Source: Selenomonadales bacterium UBA7018 (GTDB taxonomy: Bacteria; Bacillota; Negativicutes; Selenomonadales; Selenomonadaceae). From it: 14,470 nucleotides of DNA. The notes beneath the pieces are model-generated. The model did no database searches, was not told where the DNA came from, and saw only the letters and a list, made by a program, of their open reading frames with translations. The stretch is taken from NCBI GenBank assembly GCA_002448305.1, contig DJWY01000005.1, positions 1-14,470 of the forward strand. Direction: 5' to 3'. The number at the start of each line of letters is the position of its first letter. Positions within the stretch are counted from its first letter, which is position 1. The position numbers and the translations under genes are program-made. Below are positions 10,301 through 14,110 of this stretch, one piece after another.

Positions 10301-12373
10301 ATGCCAACTATTATAGTCACGACGAACAAAGGCTTAGACATGCAAAACAGGGCGAATAGTTTTGAGGGCGTGTACGTCGATAGCGAAGGCGAGCAAATTA
10401 ACGGCTCGGTATTAGTTACTGCCAATTCGCCTGGCTTCCTTGCGGTAATCGATAAAGCGGTATTGAACGATATAACGCTGAAGAATACTAAAGCGGACGG
10501 CGCAATCATTTTGCTAGACAAAGGAACATTGAAATCGACCAAAGGCAATATAACGTTGAATATGGGCGGCGACTTTGGAGCGGCGGCGGCACTTGAGGCG
10601 AAAAATAATATAAACATAACTTCGCGCAAAGCCTCTTTGGTCGTAGCAAAATTAAGTTCCGTAGAAAAAGCTGTGACTTCGCAAGTGACTTCCGAAAACA
10701 TCGCCACCACTTTGAAAGCTAAGAATATAAATCTTAAAGCCGACAAAACGATTGAGATAGAAGGACAAATAACAGCGGCGAACAACATAGTAGCTAAATC
10801 TAAGGGAATCAGCGTTGTTGGCAATGCAGATGTAAGCGCGGGCAGAAATATAGATTTAACTGTAGACGAAGGCAATATCGCTATATCAGGCTCGGCGACT
10901 TCTTCTCAAGGCGACGTGACTATGACCATTGAAAAAGGCGACCTCTCCATAGAAGGCAAGTTGCGTGCAGACAAAGGCGAAATAGCCATAGAGCTTATCG
11001 AAGGCAATATAAACATTGGCAAAAATACGCCCCAAGCGGAAACCGTCGTTGCCAACGGCAACATAAATATTACGACGAATAGCGGGATAATCGACATATC
11101 CGGAAAGACTAAATCTAATGCGGGTAGCATTAACATCAAGGCGCAAAAGTCTAAAACCAAAAACACTTCCGCTAATGTTCCTGAAATTTCTTCTGAAGTC
11201 AAGCCGGTTTCATTTGTCGCCCATTCTGATGAAACGCCTTCAGTTGAAGTCAATCTCTTTTCCGCTAACACCGCTGAAACTAATTCCGCTGAAGTTAATG
11301 CTAATAGAACTAACGACATCACGATTGACGCTGAGCTTGAAGCTAATGAATCGATATGGATAGTGACCGACGACGGCAACATTGATGTAACCAAGAAAAT
11401 AACGGTACACGACGGCGACGTAACGATAACGACTTTGAACGGCAACATAAATATAAAAGATAACGGCGCGGCAGATATGGTTAGGGCGCAAAACAATTTA
11501 GACATTGAAACTGCCAACGGCGGAATCACAATTTCGGGCAAAATCTCCACGCAAGACGGCGACATAAATATAACGTCTAATCACAATTCGTATACGGCGG
11601 GGCAAAAGGGCATAACGGTTAATGAAACCGGTGCGATTAATCCTGCCAAAAATGTTAGCTTAAACGCCACCAACGGCGACATTGAGTTCAAGAGAGTTGC
11701 GGCGCAGAATGCCAATATCAATTCGAGTACCGGCAACGTAACAGCGGACACGATTAGTGCGGCTGACACGGTACGCATTGCCCTTGAGCGCGGAGACTTG
11801 TATTTAAATCTTGCGCAAAGCAAAGGCGTAGCGATTCTGACTGGCGATAATTCAAATTCGACGGTAAACACGATTCGGGCGGATTCTGTGGACGTTAATG
11901 ACGCCGTTAAAGTGGGGAAAGTTCTTCCCTACAAGAGCAGTTCTGGAATTATGCAACCGAGTGCACCGACAGCACCGACAGCAAGCGGCGGTTCAACGGG
12001 AAGTGGAACTAGCTACAGCGGCAGTTACAGCGGCGGCTACAACGCCTACAGCAACGCATATAGTAGCGGCTACAGTAATTTTGCGAGCAATCCGAGTTCA
12101 TTTGCGACTTTAGGAACTACGTACACGAACAACGGCTTAACCTATTGGCAAAGTGCGAATTCAACTGAGGGAAATATTTCTGCCGTTGGGGATTATTCGT
12201 TTAGCGAATTTGAATCCGCTAACGACATGAGCTATAGACAAACGCGCAATTACTTTGAGGTCAAATTTATCCCGACGTGGCTTGAGCGGGAATTCATGAG
12301 CATAGACTTTGACTATAGCTTTGAAAATTTCGGCATAAGAAATGCGACAGAGGACGAATTGACAATAGACTAA
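2..12373 (+). CDS. Giant LktA/FHA-like filamentous surface adhesin, 5'-partial
   Basis: The frame is open from base 2 with no stop upstream of the first possible in-window start (GTG at 206), so the true start lies before the window. At least 4,123 residues remain, ending in TAA. The bulk is short beta-strand repeats rich in Asn, Gly, Thr, Ser and Val, of the type GDVNINA, AKNIxLSA and GNINITT, typical of right-handed beta-helix exoproteins such as filamentous haemagglutinins and Fusobacterium leukotoxin LktA. I noticed no cysteine, as is usual for two-partner-secretion passengers. The N-terminal secretion signal is outside the window. The C-terminus shows neither an autotransporter beta-barrel nor an LPXTG sorting signal, so export through a separate TpsB-type pore is my inference. 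Likely role is a cell-surface fibre for adhesion or host interaction; toxin activity cannot be judged. Size exceeds LktA (about 3,240 residues, from memory). The family call is fairly safe; function is inferred. Confidence 0.85.
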   Translation, partial: NFTLPQHIAGVLNANFADSSWFDGAFAISVNKFNQSSEANFKNDTRPESVSNVGNVNIYSNSEGDILSVAAGSSGGKGAIGAAGSTALNYINNSAKSLVENANVKASKNFGVVAQSDDKIANYAGSLDVNSDGYGAIGVSVSQNEITGNTYANIKGSKLDVAGSDSNLIAISNPKDKLIDGYVTKNTWTSGGLMGGRKTENKSGLVVNSSATHSISSDLATIGIRATNDSPGVGVSGTVNINKISGATNATVEKTDVDGNADTFVNAADYTNNGSFVGNASASGTVAIGMLWNENNVDRKTNALVDGGTLNVKNLDVKADAQQGISNLNIAVGVGFTASKSQVFAAASGDNVVRNQMGSTTTAKIENATVNHSGAVDVNAYHKDNVYATNIAAGVAVDSSSAGATFDMGYGLMRENSTVEAQINNSTLKSESGAVNVNAENSSKIAGAFGTAGIAIHVGTPGASVASALGINNNYMTNTVNAGIKGSTLNVGAVDVNAKNTSEIKADGGVAAVALNISKAFIAAMGAAVSVTNGTFDNKVTAEVDNSTITAAGDVNINARDDHISNKTVVSAALSTGLAVSVNRMSTSINSGLADLKANQLGKTLSSGDLVMTTDNASRENANSDSDKLTGEFGSETRFLNEGFIDTLLNGVRANSSATKQNITDTLKKRYTATVNYNNSLGAGVFANVANNSSIDAGENKISIGSTENNDLSITSGSGSGGIVGVGVGSTSIKVHRANTANVVGSTLNAKNIDISTTNGQTGSDGINSKMYNATLTGVGASVGYNNVETNGTGEILISDSKITAGENLNAKAIDNSKSRTYILDAGLKGVGYTGVFAYNTNTAQTGIEVSNKSTLTARAINFNSENHTYRATDTLAISVSGLGVQTNTSVAKDTSTNFINVTGEGNTFTGENLTFNALNGGQTYAHTNGQAYLGLNAVVAKGLANSNTKANISIDDANTFTNTTANITAQIGEDGKYTAESTGFAINGSAVGVNIDDMYAQTNSTAQVNIGNEIYGNETALNATALNKASRNAFMRNNAYSIVANANDISAYTIAKDTASVNVGNNSTLENANKLGALNISADTENKSYVAAKGTGGSIGGDFGSAAHADNSADNTSSATLNGTWNIANDLTLNASQHDDAYISGYSARGAIFTGGKGSLDNVIKGSTTATISDNANINSKTVNVNAKNYIKTDKYSDEYDYTLFGRMGGVVDDVDYQRSTATTDKTANINIGNKATVTSTGKQTYDAASDYDLKNDVYAEGGSLLASLRWVKSHNYITTDEKISVGTGATLKNEGGTFAEGGITLAAHDNLNHNPSAKGYSQAGFGGYVRAETLTDLTRNQTININGTLRSAKDLNLYAGADLNGEGSKVRSFAKAISQVQTLIPDGSADIIRKGATNSNVNVNAGAYGQATHDINIISNAGNEFFNEFTFYGTAYKSKTNYKVATADNGNLKTADYKHSGNVKVNGELKAASTPDVTVNISGIALPDGFVLTNNKLKPLSYSVTSGKYTITEKSTDFAGKSSEEIFAQQIYNGIKTETSNYPDNFLKKRHDEVTKLLDDYLGNLTSYRKLMQDKTTLEAEMIAKGMGSYKTKSDGTKEFVYAQNVDAQNMIDFILKKNRHENIEKSANNALAKYQKDSTRYNGLLQEKTSLEDEMIKLGMGSYTTRSDGSQEFLYGETPSIQIKSLILPDIEVSGGSINVVTGNLTGSGKLNASGVPKIDIQNKSSAYLITNRLTIADKGGAINYNDKGVSSNADIGSGAKFTELKSSNSNEVPTINVKNSYAGQSSIPMKPNSSLKGYKDLSEEDKKDTYRYTPINYIEVTKDITNPVGKVILDNTQGSIRILSGANVNAQDIAMTAKESISQGYTEGLVNIANTPEYLYADEAAKLRKTTGWDSKMPENNQDITKTSDTVLTGGTGRIAGEAIYIAARDININGLIQAGYNGYKATVTQKDVDNATETVLYNDTTMYKVNEGGSKLGKDGYYIYEPQIYYDKANNKLYVEDINSVGGKIYLTGRIMSTGNGKIVVADGAGNIDITNSSKYDMHVGKVISSGGNGFIQIIDTTQDKLTQYSSGQTRTIENYSAWQIDNTKGKVTTGDGLSIGQFVNYNPKSGMTYHWMEGVKQAVLHHYYKEEIKTRWGNGDDPNYKGNYEEMSLTASEYSDPETLANDPLQNGMFMDNQSQTNNLIMSAKNESTTSYGVDKPAEQTKSGFLGYYHHWHHFWNKSVGSKQTYIFSLKGDYPISVGLIGESNPHINLTNDFTRSGDLYLTGNIRNDNSATLNITARGGKIEQSGGTKISTDNIKLTARDDIKNIDITNHRKDDLKLNAQTTTGDVDINVSGGIYNNTNLAGNVIVNALKSEYGGASLTATGDIKQTIKGTAITARNIKLDSLNGAINLQIESNGQPGAEYSAISAAANGNIKLTKNDNADFLVGSIVSTNGDVTLSAKGKFVDALDKVRDNTGTDESDLVKSWIDMGLIAGTADYKGAYLNRLEKDRDAYKSDVTEQFSEYKDLLATYQSSLADYNSLEDKTGTTKPEMNDRLELLNKKFAKYASADAYLAADKDYQTLVATVKNPQYKWTEAELLSGIRSALVNKQEGTAYDVTRFKDANITGRNVTLTGTGVGSNSKETTTIKMSELKIKANETDKEKSARLAKLSRLANVEAADVNVNYVLGDDGKPVMQTVTQINYNYDANKGYYIDKAGNYIRYRKDADGNLLKYTYDKDLKQVGNAVAVSDFSDVIKDTTTIENKEISSFEIKGTIPLGINATGTINIKTTGNDGTYIAGRNKGVKITETTNPNKDIYSPLNINKIETSKTDGNYADVRIIGEAGIFNAANSGANVIGKDLILVGGNGAIGTQAKPFTVTLTGDLLNARSNEEINLQKVGTDNFRISALYSPKSIRITNAKGIIEHSSRFDDIAAAYINTPGEITLTGNAGTANNPILIRPTATTTLNLKGNTFYIKGMNSGTVNLNNISGNVEITSDGSIGQTKNSAINASSLKVAAAGDVLLTGNQNKFSKINVGEIGGNFELKNNSSTLTANFSGTINNAKINQTGNINLEGKFNGNVLSLTTANGNINSTGGLKADKEINLSIGTFTHEGEIHTDKLTIATDNGVTINNTENTFNALEISSRDGKAINGSINVAIKADKFAPSIKNDVAGDVTLENTKTDGALSFGDGETANISGTFKATTKGNFDYGSTLTAKDISITAQNIYRRENTSGYFTATDSMTFTAQSNIGTAANPILFSNAAEKSISADTYGKRIYVKGVNSGIFTLGDAVGEFMSASSEGAIAQATDKNLNVKNKLELTAANDITLDNVGNLIKAAQINDGDNVKLNSIFKDGLTLDGMKAKGDVIITSDKSLALNGNIETAKNIALSAGTNLTSSKASVLKSGNNITLKADDVKLSGKVETPYKKMTSDKVEDLEKFVKEMPTIIVTTNKGLDMQNRANSFEGVYVDSEGEQINGSVLVTANSPGFLAVIDKAVLNDITLKNTKADGAIILLDKGTLKSTKGNITLNMGGDFGAAAALEAKNNINITSRKASLVVAKLSSVEKAVTSQVTSENIATTLKAKNINLKADKTIEIEGQITAANNIVAKSKGISVVGNADVSAGRNIDLTVDEGNIAISGSATSSQGDVTMTIEKGDLSIEGKLRADKGEIAIELIEGNINIGKNTPQAETVVANGNINITTNSGIIDISGKTKSNAGSINIKAQKSKTKNTSANVPEISSEVKPVSFVAHSDETPSVEVNLFSANTAETNSAEVNANRTNDITIDAELEANESIWIVTDDGNIDVTKKITVHDGDVTITTLNGNINIKDNGAADMVRAQNNLDIETANGGITISGKISTQDGDINITSNHNSYTAGQKGITVNETGAINPAKNVSLNATNGDIEFKRVAAQNANINSSTGNVTADTISAADTVRIALERGDLYLNLAQSKGVAILTGDNSNSTVNTIRADSVDVNDAVKVGKVLPYKSSSGIMQPSAPTAPTASGGSTGSGTSYSGSYSGGYNAYSNAYSSGYSNFASNPSSFATLGTTYTNNGLTYWQSANSTEGNISAVGDYSFSEFESANDMSYRQTRNYFEVKFIPTWLEREFMSIDFDYSFENFGIRNATEDELTID
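4577..5035 (+). repeat. Alpha-helical insert with a tandem 38-residue duplication
   Basis: The beta-helix is interrupted by a charged, Leu/Lys/Glu-rich, probably helical or coiled-coil stretch. Inside it a 38-residue unit occurs twice, at 4700-4813 and 4922-5035, a period of 222 bases (74 residues). Both copies contain the core KTxLExEMIxxGMGSY followed by a serine-aspartate-glycine turn and EF(V/L)Y. The DNA copies have diverged, so this is an old duplication kept by selection rather than a recent slippage product. A stalk or spacer projecting from the fibre is my inference. Confidence 0.7.
6350..6780 (+). other. Aromatic/histidine-rich module in the adhesin
   Basis: Between beta-helix blocks lies a segment unlike the rest: TYHWMEG, then LHHYYKEE and TRWGN, then at 6653-6679 the cluster YYHHWHHFW followed by NKS. 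It is rich in His, Trp, Tyr and Met in a protein otherwise poor in these residues. Such density suggests a separately folding domain, perhaps metal- or ligand-binding. I have a vague memory of similar Trp/His clusters in LktA-family adhesins but cannot confirm it from sequence alone. Confidence 0.55.
7448..7810 (+). other. Second alpha-helical insert in the adhesin
   Basis: A strongly charged stretch with heptad-like spacing of Leu, Tyr and Ala begins near ADYKGAYLNRLEKDRDAY and continues through SEYKDLLATYQSSLADYN, ELLNKKFAKYASADAYL and AELLSGIRSALVNK before beta-helix strands (ANITGRNVTLTG) resume. It is unrelated in obvious sequence to the duplicated helical insert at 4577-5035, although both carry the same kind of composition. 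It probably forms a helical hairpin budding from the beta-helix; this is inference. Confidence 0.6.
8819..10700 (+). repeat. Two long diverged beta-helix units, period about 300-326 residues
   Basis: Two consecutive blocks align by several anchors. GTANNPI at 8819 matches GTAANPI at 9722. YIKGMNSG at 8891 matches YVKGVNSG at 9800. NTFNAL at 9374 matches NSFEGV at 10355. DVTLENTKTDGA at 9491 matches DITLKNTKADGA at 10469. Spacings of 903 to 981 bases show insertions within the second unit. This is a large ancient domain duplication inside the fibre, separate from the short beta-strand periodicity. Confidence 0.7.
11150..11314 (+). other. Non-beta-helical linker in the adhesin
   Basis: Fifty-five residues with several Pro, Glu and Val break the regular beta-helix (upstream GNINITTNSG, downstream DITIDAELEANESIWIVTDDG). 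The stretch contains loosely repeated Ser/Thr-Ala-Glu-Val phrases (ETPSVEVN, TAETNSAEVN). Its codons favour T- and C-ending forms (TCT, GCT, GAA, TCC) where both flanks favour GCG, AGC and ACG, suggesting a different age or origin. Probably a flexible or unstructured loop. Confidence 0.5.
11936..12112 (+). other. Ser/Gly/Tyr-rich low-complexity linker
   Basis: A proline-alanine-threonine phrase (PSAPTAPTAS, encoded partly by two tandem copies of GCACCGACA at 11963-11980) leads into Gly-Ser-Tyr repeats of the form YSGSYSGGYNAYSNAYSSGY. The stretch separates the end of the beta-helix from the C-terminal segment. It is likely a flexible tether. Confidence 0.65.
12143..12370 (+). other. Acidic, aromatic C-terminal segment of the adhesin
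   Basis: The last 76 residues are rich in Phe, Tyr, Glu and Asp (FSEFES, RNYFEVKFIP, FMSIDFDYSFENFG) and end in EDELTID. They match neither the beta-helix repeats nor an outer-membrane barrel. A distinct terminal element of this kind could anchor the fibre, retain it at the surface or engage the secretion partner; which of these is not decidable here. Confidence 0.5.
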
Positions 12374-12395
12374 AGATTTACGCTGAAAAAAAATT

Positions 12396-12431
12396 AGTTC
12401 GTGAGCTAAAATTAGCTTGCGAACTTTTTTT
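12396..12431. terminator. Bidirectional intrinsic terminator between adhesin and obg
   Basis: AGTTCG pairs with CGAACT (12396-12401 with 12420-12425). The stem continues through two G:U wobbles and AGCTA/TAGCT to an AAAT loop, about 13 pairs. A run of seven T follows on +, and eight A precede on the other side (12386-12393), so a U-tract exists in both directions. It starts 22 bases after the adhesin stop codon and can end transcription of the adhesin and of the convergent obg. Confidence 0.88.
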
Positions 12432-12438
12432 ATCATTC

Positions 12439-12476
12439 GCGCCGTAAGACCCCTAGCCTATGGGGATATAAGGCGC
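12439..12476. repeat. Left-end palindrome of the IS200/IS605-like element
   Basis: GCGCC at 12439-12443 pairs with GGCGC at 12472-12476, and inside it CCCC (12450-12453) pairs with GGGG (12462-12465) around TAGCCTAT. Subterminal imperfect hairpins like this are what TnpA of IS200/IS605 elements recognises in single-stranded DNA. It lacks a following T-run, so it is not a terminator. Confidence 0.6.
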
Positions 12477-12479
12477 ACA

Positions 12480-12508
12480 TTGACTTTCAAAACTAACAGA
12501 TGTAAAAT
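12480..12508 (+). promoter_or_regulatory. Sigma-70 promoter inside the mobile element
   Basis: TTGACT (12480-12485) and TAAAAT (12503-12508) are separated by exactly 17 bases. Transcription would start near 12515, ahead of the ribosome binding site at 12531-12540, and would run through the omegaRNA-like region towards obg, antisense to it. No terminator was seen between this promoter and obg. Confidence 0.55.
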
Positions 12509-12542
12509 AAAAATCTAAAGAATATTGAGGAAAGGAGAAGTC

Positions 12543-12593
12543 TTGCGTTTGACAACAGCTGAAATCGAAAATCAAGTGCTTAAAAAGCGGTAG
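12543..12593 (+). CDS. 16-codon leader-like ORF in the element, perhaps a truncated 5' end
   Basis: A TTG start is placed five bases after GGAG in AAAGGAGAAG (12531-12540), a good ribosome binding site, and follows the element's own promoter. The frame reads MRLTTAEIENQVLKKR and stops at TAG; a second TAG follows four codons later, after which the same frame is open to about 12760. It may be the start of the original tnpB (or other passenger) left after an internal deletion, or a real short peptide. I do not recognise the peptide as a known TnpB N-terminus. Confidence 0.35.
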   Translation: MRLTTAEIENQVLKKR

Positions 12594-12642
12594 GCTGTTT
12601 AGCAAGAAACAGGGCGCGTGTACCGTCCTCCTGGCAATTTAA

Positions 12643-12803
12643 AGACCTTGCCCGGTAGGAGCCGCAGAAGTGATAGGTCACAAGTACACACCTACCGTGG
12701 GGCACACGGGAAGTTACGCCTTTGGAGACCATGTAAGACGCAATCTCGGCGCAACGGTCGTTGAATTAGGAATCCCTCCGGCTTTAGCCGTGGGGAGTGT
12801 CAA
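12643..12803 (+). pseudogene. Probable tnpB C-terminal coding remnant
   Basis: In the frame open after the stop at 12640 the translation includes EVIGHKYTPTVGHTGSY, then AFGDHVRR and VVELGIPPALAVG. The order T-V-G-H-T-G, then A-x-G-D, then VVELGIP resembles the tail of many TnpB (OrfB) proteins after their zinc finger and last catalytic Asp, from memory of the family. The frame runs through the element's right end without a stop. The catalytic RuvC core and zinc finger are missing, so at most a non-functional 3' piece remains. It overlaps the omegaRNA-like region, as tnpB 3' ends normally do. Confidence 0.35.
12774..12803 (+). repeat. Right-end hairpin and TCAA tip of the element
   Basis: CCCT (12774-12777) pairs with GGGG (12792-12795) and CGGC (12779-12782) with GCCG (12787-12790), with one C/T mismatch and a TTTA loop, followed by AGTGTCAA. 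A CCC-rich stem with a TTTA loop and a GTGGGGAG-type descending arm ahead of the cleavage site is characteristic of tnpB-element right ends. The final TCAA overlaps the obg stop codon on the other strand. Confidence 0.6.
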
Positions 12804-14077
12804 TCGTGCCACTCGAATTCAAGCCCGCCAATGTGGACGGTCATTCCTTCCTTGATTCCGCGAGCTTTAAGCAGGGCGTCAAGATTTTTCATGCGCCAAA
12901 TAAATTGGAAACGCCGCAAGCCTTCCGAATTATCAAAATTAGTCATAGCAACGATTTTCTCCAAGTTCTTATTCCGAACGATAAATTCTGCCGCGTCATT
13001 GCGTTCGATTATAACGGGGTCTTCTTCCTTGTCGACGTCAAAAATTTTCACTCCTTCAAGCGGTTCGACTTCCGGAATAATTTCTTCAAGCCGCTTACCA
13101 ATGTAATTTATTAGCGCGTCAAGATTTTCATGCGCCGCTGCCGATATAGCAAAAAATTTAATCCCTTCCTGTTCAGCGAGTTTTTCAAGGGCAGGAAGAT
13201 TTTCTTTTGCTTGCGGCAGGTCGATTTTATTTGCAACCAAAATTTGCGGACGTTTTGAAAGTTTTTCGCTGTACCTCTTAAGCTCAACGTTAATTTTCCT
13301 GAAATCGTCAAGTGGATTGCGCCCGTCAACCGCCGCCGCGTCAACGATATGCAAAATTAATTTCGTGCGCTCGATATGCCGCAAAAAATCATGACCAAGC
13401 CCGACGCCGTCTGCTGCGCCCTCAATCAGTCCGGGAATATCCGCCATAACGAAAGATTTTTCATAACCTAAACTCACAACACCTAAAACCGGAATTAACG
13501 TCGTGAAATGATAATCTGCAATTTCGGGACGTGCAGAACTAACAGCCGCAATCAAACTGGATTTGCCGACGCTAGGATAACCGACAAGCCCGACGTCCGC
13601 CAAAAGTTTTAATTCCAAAAGAAGTTCGCGACTTTCGCCCGGCTCGCCGAATTCCGCAAAAGTAGGAGCACGCCGCGACGCCGATTTAAATTTTGCATTA
13701 CCTCTGCCGCCGCGCCCGCCCTTAGCGACAATCGCACGCTGTCCAAGTTCCGTCAAGTCGGCTAAAATTTCGCCGGTCTCTGCGTCCTTAACAAGCGTGC
13801 CCTGCGGAACTTTTATAACGCAATCTTCCGCGCCGCGCCCGTATTGTTTTTTTCTGTCGCCCGCGTCGCCATTTTCCGCCGTATATTTGCGATTGAATCG
13901 GAAATTTAAAAGCGTATTTACATTAGCATCGACTTCAAGAACGACATCTCCGCCTTTGCCGCCGTCGCCGCCGTCGGGACCGCCTTTGGGCACAAATTTT
14001 TCTCGGCGAAAGGACGACTTACCGTTTCCGCCGTCACCAGCTCGCACACTAATTTTACTTCTATCTATAAACTGCAT
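12800..14077 (-). CDS. obg: GTPase Obg/CgtA, ribosome assembly factor
   Basis: Complete at 425 residues, normal for the family. Residues 1-158 are the glycine-rich Obg fold (GDGGNG, REKFVPKGGPDGGDGGKGGD, GGRGGRGN). The G domain follows: G1 GYPSVGKSS at 166-174, switch I DYHFTT at 188-193, G3 DIPGLIEG at 213-220, G4 NKID at 283-286 and G5 SA near 312. Residues about 338-425 form the OCT domain (DPVIIERNDAAEFIV to EFEWHD). Obg binds GTP/GDP, associates with the 50S subunit and links ribosome maturation to growth and the stringent response; it acts in the cytoplasm. The ATG is supported by AGGA six bases upstream and a promoter further up. It is transcribed away from the rRNA promoter and towards the adhesin. 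Its stop codon and part of its last Asp codon lie within the tip of the mobile element. No other gene shares its transcript here. Confidence 0.98.
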   Translation of the reverse strand: MQFIDRSKISVRAGDGGNGKSSFRREKFVPKGGPDGGDGGKGGDVVLEVDANVNTLLNFRFNRKYTAENGDAGDRKKQYGRGAEDCVIKVPQGTLVKDAETGEILADLTELGQRAIVAKGGRGGRGNAKFKSASRRAPTFAEFGEPGESRELLLELKLLADVGLVGYPSVGKSSLIAAVSSARPEIADYHFTTLIPVLGVVSLGYEKSFVMADIPGLIEGAADGVGLGHDFLRHIERTKLILHIVDAAAVDGRNPLDDFRKINVELKRYSEKLSKRPQILVANKIDLPQAKENLPALEKLAEQEGIKFFAISAAAHENLDALINYIGKRLEEIIPEVEPLEGVKIFDVDKEEDPVIIERNDAAEFIVRNKNLEKIVAMTNFDNSEGLRRFQFIWRMKNLDALLKARGIKEGMTVHIGGLEFEWHD

Positions 14078-14083
14078 ATTAAT

Positions 14084-14087
14084 TCCT
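14084..14087 (-). promoter_or_regulatory. obg ribosome binding site
   Basis: Reading the minus strand, AGTAGGA precedes the ATG, with AGGA ending six bases before it. This supports the start chosen for obg. Confidence 0.65.
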
Positions 14088-14110
14088 ACTTTCTAAATAG
14101 TCTTCGATAA

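Larger units (their letters stand above)
12434..12803 (+). mobile_element. Non-autonomous or decayed IS200/IS605-type (tnpB/omegaRNA) element
   Basis: About 370 bp carry the hallmarks of an IS200/IS605-family element without a full transposase. A palindrome sits near the left end (12439-12476). A promoter and ribosome binding site follow. A structured region holds what looks like a tnpB 3' remnant. An imperfect hairpin (12774-12795) is followed by GTGTCAA at the right end; TCAA is the right cleavage motif known for IS608. There are no terminal inverted repeats or target duplication, as expected for this family. The left boundary is inferred to follow TTTAT (12429-12433), by analogy with the 5' target motif of such elements. 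It lies exactly between the shared terminator and the last codon of obg. No tyrosine transposase (tnpA) is present, so movement would need one in trans. Boundaries may be off by a few bases. Confidence 0.6.
12595..12803 (+). ncRNA. OmegaRNA-like (TnpB guide RNA scaffold) region
   Basis: Several nested stems are visible: CTGTTT/AAACAG (12595-12612); CTCCT-GGCAA with TTGCC-AGGAG (12628-12661), broken by a four-base bulge; and the right-end hairpin CCCT-C-CGGC, loop TTTA, GCCG-T-GGGG (12774-12795). In IS200/IS605 elements the transcript of the tnpB 3' end and right end is the omegaRNA, with bases just beyond the right end acting as guide. The position, the hairpin and the TCAA end fit this. No full TnpB is encoded here, so activity would need one elsewhere in the genome. 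The 5' limit is approximate. Confidence 0.45.

Noticed and set aside
9799..10875. Long open frame (358 codons) on the minus strand opposite the adhesin
   Set aside because: It is the complement of a repetitive codon-biased gene. Its translation is a Leu/Ser/Ala/Val-rich string with no domain logic, no RBS or promoter was seen, and it lies wholly within the intact adhesin frame.
544..11871. Many other minus-strand and out-of-frame + ORFs of 60-220 codons across the adhesin
   Set aside because: All overlap the uninterrupted adhesin frame and show the hydrophobic antisense composition expected from Asn/Gly/Thr-rich beta-helix codons.
11963..11980. Two tandem copies of a 9-base unit
   Set aside because: Only two copies, encoding Ala-Pro-Thr in a low-complexity linker; too short to call a variable repeat or phase-variation tract.
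206..12373. GTG at 206 as the true start of the adhesin
   Set aside because: The same frame is open back to base 2 with clear beta-helix-type coding (for example VGNVNIYSNSEGDIL), and no RBS or promoter precedes 206.
12797..13114. Plus-strand ORFs within the 3' half of obg
   Set aside because: They are antisense shadows of the well-supported obg coding sequence with no recognisable domains.
13797..14096. Plus-strand ORF opposite the obg N-terminus rich in Pro and Ser
   Set aside because: It is the complement of the glycine-rich Obg fold, whose GGC/GGA codons read as Pro and Ser on the other strand.
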